A stretch of DNA of 64,000 nucleotides from Sesamum alatum (taxonomy: Eukaryota > Streptophyta > Magnoliopsida > Lamiales > Pedaliaceae). The position numbers and the translations under genes are program-made. Each line of letters starts with the position of its first letter. The stretch's first letter is position 1. Where the stretch lies: the NCBI GenBank assembly GCA_034509735.1, contig JACGWO010000006.1, forward strand, positions 7,579,001 to 7,643,000, given 5' to 3'. Below are positions 59,972 through 64,000 of the stretch, one piece after another. The notes under the pieces were generated by a model. The model was not told the origin of the DNA. It searched no databases and saw only the letters and a list, made by a program, of their open reading frames with translations.

Positions 59972-62584
59972 TGAAAGACAAGCGGATCCGCTCGGGAGCA
60001 CGAGCGGAAGCGAGAAAACGAGAAAAGAGTGTAAATTTAAATCTAATTTAAATAAACGTATATAAAACACATAGGGCATAGATGGATAATAAATCAACCA
60101 AGGCGTAGTAATCGTTACCTTGTAGATTTAACGTGTGCTTGGGTACTAGCGTTGTTCCCTTGTTTCGGAATGCTCACAAATCTAAACGGATGGATTCTCC
60201 AAAGGTGATCTACACCACACCGGAAGAAACACACGTTCTTCTTGCTAGAAAAGAATGGGTTTAAGAAGGAATCAGTTTAAGAGAAGAACACTATGAATTA
60301 GTGCTCTCTTAAACTTATTTTGTTCTTCTTCTTGATTCAAAACCAAGTGAAGAACACAAGTAGAGAAAGAGGGAGATGGCCGAGAGTTGGGAGAGAGGAG
60401 AGGGCCGATTTTTTGCTTATTCTTTTTCCTAGAAAAAGATGAATTATGATTCACTTATGCTTGGTGTTGTATATTCTCATATATATACATAATTAATATG
60501 ATTATTGGAATGTGTCTAGGTTCATCCAAGGATGTCTAGATTCATTCTAATCAATCACCATCAATTCTTCAATCAAGCCTACCAAAGTTTATGATATTAT
60601 CAAATTATACCAAAAAGGAAGGGCTTGATTGGAGTTGATTTGTCTCTTTCCAAAAGAGACATGTCAACATACCACCTTGAATGAAATATGGCTGATTTTG
60701 CTTCCTCCAAAGGGGCATTTCAACCATGTCTAGTTATGGGAAGAAGTCCAACTTCTTCCTATTCCAAAATAGGAATAATTTCTCCTCTTGGGTCAAATTT
60801 AATGGACCGGCTCTTATCGTAATCCAATCACGACGAGCCCAACATTAAATCCATCTTAATGTCCATTTAAATTATTTCCGTTGATCTTTTAATCTAATTA
60901 AAAGATCCAACGTCTCAACTTTTCATATTTAATCGAAAATCCAATTTACCGATTAAACGAAGGCCCGATACAATATCGGCTCGTCCATCCAATGGACTTT
61001 CCCTTAAGTAATCAAATTACTTATTTATCCTTCGAGATTAATTCCAAGTCAATCTCTTAACCTCCTCGGTGATTTGTGTGTGACCCTTTAGGTTCATCCT
61101 CAGCTAGACTTGGGCCCGTGTCCCACAAGGGCCCGTTATCATGGGTGGTCGTCTAGCAACGGTCCATGACACTAGAGACTAGGTGAATTGGCGTGAACAT
61201 TTAGGCGCCGATTCCGTACGGGTACGATCCTTACGTCTACCGTCTCCGGCGTTAGTCTAGGGTATAGAATTGGGCGTCGGTTCCCATCCTTGACTAGGCA
61301 TCTATGCTTAATACTCAAGACCACGTATGCTTCATTACGTCGACACAGGAAGTCGTTGGTTTGTGACATGACGTGTATATAGGCCGGTTAGCTATACTTA
61401 TTGAGCAGGCAGCTCATCCCTTGCCAATATTTTTCAAGAGATAGATCACGGTGACTAACTACATCAAATTTGGAGTCGTGAAATGGATCTGAATAGGTGG
61501 GTCAGCCGTGACATCTGAAGCCGAGGGTTCTCTCTATATGATTATTAAACATCTAGTCTTTTGTCGGGTTTGCGTTTTAGATTTTGTTATAGCCTGAAAC
61601 TTTCATCCTTTGGAGTTTGTACATGAGTATACATGTGGCGTAGTAAATATAAACTTTTGACAACATCTATCATCATATATATATATATATATGGTACATG
61701 TTTAATAAGATCGATTATATTCATTTTAAATGAAATCTCTTATAAGGCAGGTTATAATTAAAAAGGGGTATAATTAGTGATAATACAGTATAGTACCGTA
61801 GGGGGTGTCACATTGGGGTCCATTCCCTGTTCGACCAACCACTGTGGCCACAACTTTAAACAAGATGAACGTGTCTCCGAGTGCATAGGAGATACCTCTG
61901 TCACATACTGATAGGGGACGGATCCTCTTCTTGGAATCCACCGTCCTCGCTGCACATTCCGACTGCACTGGACAAGGCTTATGACAATCATCTTACAGAA
62001 TGATCACCTCTCGCCAGATCCAAGATACAACCGTCATGTGCACGCGACTGCCATGATCCCTCAAGTCTGAGGATTACTCCCGTACTATCGGAACCGGGGA
62101 AATCAATCATACTGACCAAGCCTCCAAGGCTTCCATATGATGATCCCCGCGAGTCAGTCCAGTTGGCTCGACCCCAGTCGACCAACCCATCAAGATCGTG
62201 TAGGCGTCCCACGCCTTTTGCCGATGAAACACGACACTCATCCAATAAACATGACTCTTGACGCAAGTCTCAATAGGACTCTCGATGCCCTGTTTCGAGG
62301 TCCTCGACTTGGAACGTTTCAGACCCAACTCTTAATCAGTTGGTTTTATGACAACCATCCAATGCGTGGGCCAACTGCACGAGTTGTTAACCATGGTCTG
62401 TGGGCTTTGTTGCGATATAAGTAAAACACCGTTTTAACAAATGTGAAATGAGTGCAACAAAGTAAGCACCAGAAGTGACGTATACTCATTTTATTAATCA
62501 CATAATAATATTACATTTTCATCGAGTTGTATAATAGGTTACAAATCGCCAAACCTATTGTCTTTCTGGTCACCTATTCTAACA
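59972..62584 (-). repeat. 3' LTR of the copia element (2613 bp including an insertion)
   Basis: On the minus strand it begins TGTTAGAATAGG next to the PPT and ends CTTGTCTTTCA. Without the nested fragment (61353-61812) it is about 2.15 kb. Minus-strand frames such as 61758-61991, 61988-62266 and 62107-62328 are leader-like and not recognisable proteins. The inner end at 59972 is placed by the TG...CA rule only, because the other LTR is outside the window. Confidence 0.75.
61353..61812 (+). mobile_element. Truncated chromovirus LTR inside the copia LTR
   Basis: In inverse orientation it matches 18386-18858 of the solo LTR from the terminal TGTGACACCC (61812) to ACAAACCAACGA (61353), including the blocks GACAAAAGACTAGATGTTTA and CACGACTCCAAATTTGATGT, at perhaps 85 % by eye. 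It therefore contains only one LTR end and about 460 of some 2340 bp. TTGG occurs on both sides (61356-61359 and 61813-61816). Confidence 0.85.
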
Positions 62585-62597
62585 ATATCCCACTTGA
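62585..62597 (-). other. Polypurine tract of the copia element
   Basis: Minus-strand TCAAGTGGGATAT lies next to the LTR start TGTTAGAA, close to the CAAGTGGGAGATTGTT junction common in plant copia elements. Confidence 0.88.
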
Positions 62598-62604
62598 CCT
62601 AAAG

Positions 62605-64000
62605 TCAATCACCCATTGATCTCAAACCCATCTTATCCAGATGCTGAGTATGGACAACTTGCGACATGGGCTTAGTAAGTGGATTTGCTATGTTTTCTGC
62701 GGAGCTGACTCGGTCCATCCGAACGTCACCCCTGCTAATCATCACTCTGAGCAGATGGTAGCGTCTAAGAATATGATTAGATCGGTGATGACATCTCGGT
62801 TCCTTTGCTTAGGCTATAGCCCTGTTGTTATCACAGAAGATAACCACTGGCTCAGCGATGCTAGGTACTACACCCAACTCTTGGATATAGCTCTTTATCC
62901 AAACCGCCTCCTTAGCAGCTTCCGAAGCTGCTATGTATTCAGACTCTGTGGTGGAGTCCGCCGTGGTAGTCTGTTTGGAACTCTTCCAAGCAACCACGCC
63001 ACCATTAAGTCTGAACACATAACCAGACTGAGACTTGGCATCATCGTCATCCGACTGGAAGCTAGCGTCGCTATAGCCTTCCAGTATCAACTCTCCACCC
63101 CCGTAGATCAAGAACATGTCCTTAGTCCTTTCAGGTACTTCAGGATAGTCTTGACTGCACTCCAGTGCGCCTCTCCGGCACACGACTGATATCGACTTGT
63201 TACGCTCAAAGCGAAAGCCACATCAGGTCTAGTGCACTGAACAACATACTGTATGCTGCCTACGGCTGAAGCATAGGGGATGTCCAACATCCGTTTAAGC
63301 TCCTCATCAGTCTTAGAAGACTGCTTCTTGGATAACTTAATTCCATGCCTCATAGGAAGCAATCCTTGTTTTGAGTTCTCCATCTCGAATCTCTTCAAGA
63401 CTTTCTCAATATACGAGGACTAGGCCATTCTTAACATCCTTCTAGATCTATCCCTGTAGATCTTGATGCCAAGGATGTAGGATGCCTCGCCCATATCCTT
63501 CATGGAGAATTATGTTGACAACCAAGCTTTAATGGTACCCAATATCTTAGTATCATTCCCAATAAACAAGATGTCATTCACATAAAGCACCAGAAACGCA
63601 ACTGAGCTCCCACTGATCTTCTTGTATACACAAGGATCGGACTCATTCTTGATGAAATCATATCCCCGTATGACTTCATCAAAACGTATGTTCCAGCTTC
63701 GGGAAGCTTGTTTGAGGTCATAGATGGACCTTTGGAGACGAAAGACCTTCTGCTCTTCTCCAACAATTGTGAAACCTTCCGGCTGATCCATATAGATCTC
63801 TTCCTCTACAAAACCGTTGAGGAAGGCCGTTTTCACGTCCATCTGCCATATTTCATAGTCATACCATGCTGCTATGGCAAGCAGTATCCGAATGGACTTG
63901 GTCATTGCTACAGACGAGTAGGGTTCCTCAAAATCGACCCCGAGTCGCTGAGTGTAACCCTTCGCCACAAGCCTGGCTTTGAAGGTTGTAACCTCCCCGT
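62605..64000 (-). pseudogene. pol: Copia pol: reverse transcriptase and RNase H (5' end outside the window)
   Basis: RT at 63510-63968 carries AKGYTQRLGVDFEEPYSSVA, QMDVKTAFLNG, MDQPEGF and SIYDLKQASRSW, and its catalytic box reads LYVNDILF instead of YVDD, so one essential Asp is Asn. A stop follows at the end of LST (63507-63509), and another interrupts the segment at about 63420. The connection at 63108-63398 has GSIQYVVQCTRPDVAFALSV. RNase H at 62809-63183 has LEGYSDASFQSD and TTESEYIAASEAAKE, ending with VSSAENIANPLTKP near 62700 and stopping at 62605. A frameshift lies between connection and RNase H near 63130. In intact elements this makes cDNA in cytoplasmic particles. Confidence 0.92.

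Larger units (their letters stand above)
59972..64000 (-). mobile_element. Ty1/copia element, 3' part (runs off the window)
   Basis: The minus-strand element shows RT and RNase H (62605-64000), a PPT (62585-62597) and a complete 3' LTR (62584-59972). Protease, integrase and the 5' LTR lie beyond position 64000. RNase H followed directly by PPT and LTR, with no integrase between, marks Ty1/copia. The LTR carries a nested gypsy-LTR fragment. Two in-frame stops and a frameshift in pol show this copy is dead. It inserted about 0.7 kb after the SNRNP35 stop. Confidence 0.93.

Noticed and set aside
61758..62328. Overlapping minus-strand frames as genes
   Set aside because: They lie inside the copia LTR and have no recognisable domain.
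62641..63189. 182-codon plus-strand open frame
   Set aside because: It is antisense to the copia RNase H, whose motifs are clear on the minus strand.

Overview
The window looks like nuclear DNA of a eudicot plant. It is AT-rich, carries spliced genes, and is dominated by plant-type LTR retrotransposons, LINEs, MULEs, MITEs and Helitrons. Some LTR and copia motifs remind me of asterid (Lamiales-like) genomes, but that is an impression and not a measurement. I see no bacterial or viral operon, CRISPR array, rRNA or confident tRNA.

One intact host gene is present: the U11/U12 (minor spliceosome) snRNP 35-kDa protein, SNRNP35/U11-35K. It is on the + strand at 46751-59267, with eight coding exons that join in frame to 307 codons. 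Introns 3, 4 and 6 are 2.1, 3.5 and 5.5 kb. Intron 4 holds a ~148-bp tandem triplication. Intron 6 holds a hairpin, a hexanucleotide microsatellite, a probable Helitron and a ~500-bp inverted repeat. A second host locus, on the - strand at 25690-27194, is a decayed, intron-containing copy of TANGLED, the plant division-plane protein.

Region by region: (1) 1-16800 is a nest. An old gag-like element on the - strand is split by a small copia-like/TRIM element (about 863-15671). That element's 3' LTR is split in turn by a chromodomain Ty3/gypsy element (1568-10354, TSD CTTGA) and, 41 bp further on, by a non-autonomous LARD-like element (10401-15416, 353-bp LTRs, TSD ATAAG) carrying three minisatellites. 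(2) About 17480-24885 is a gag-only Tat-like element. Its gag is split by a 2.3-kb solo chromovirus LTR (18386-20727), it has a 45-bp in-frame minisatellite, and its 3' LTR is split by a PIF/Harbinger-type MITE and a LINE fragment. (3) 25690-29440 holds the TANGLED pseudogene, a Mutator-type MITE (28581-28918) and a MULE-like end. (4) 29446-36950 is a LINE on the - strand, interrupted by a non-autonomous MULE (33391-34759). (5) 37190-40210 is a MULE transposase relic and 40290-44540 a degenerate LINE on the + strand. (6) 45262-46532 is a possible Helitron containing an 890-bp TIR element, ending about 130 bp before the SNRNP35 TATA box. (7) 59972-64000 is the 3' part of a Ty1/copia element on the - strand. 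Its 2.6-kb LTR contains a truncated chromovirus LTR.

Most elements carry frameshifts or stops. The strongest results rest on paired evidence seen directly in the sequence: matched termini with TSDs, or exons that join in frame. Family names come from motif recognition without a database search.
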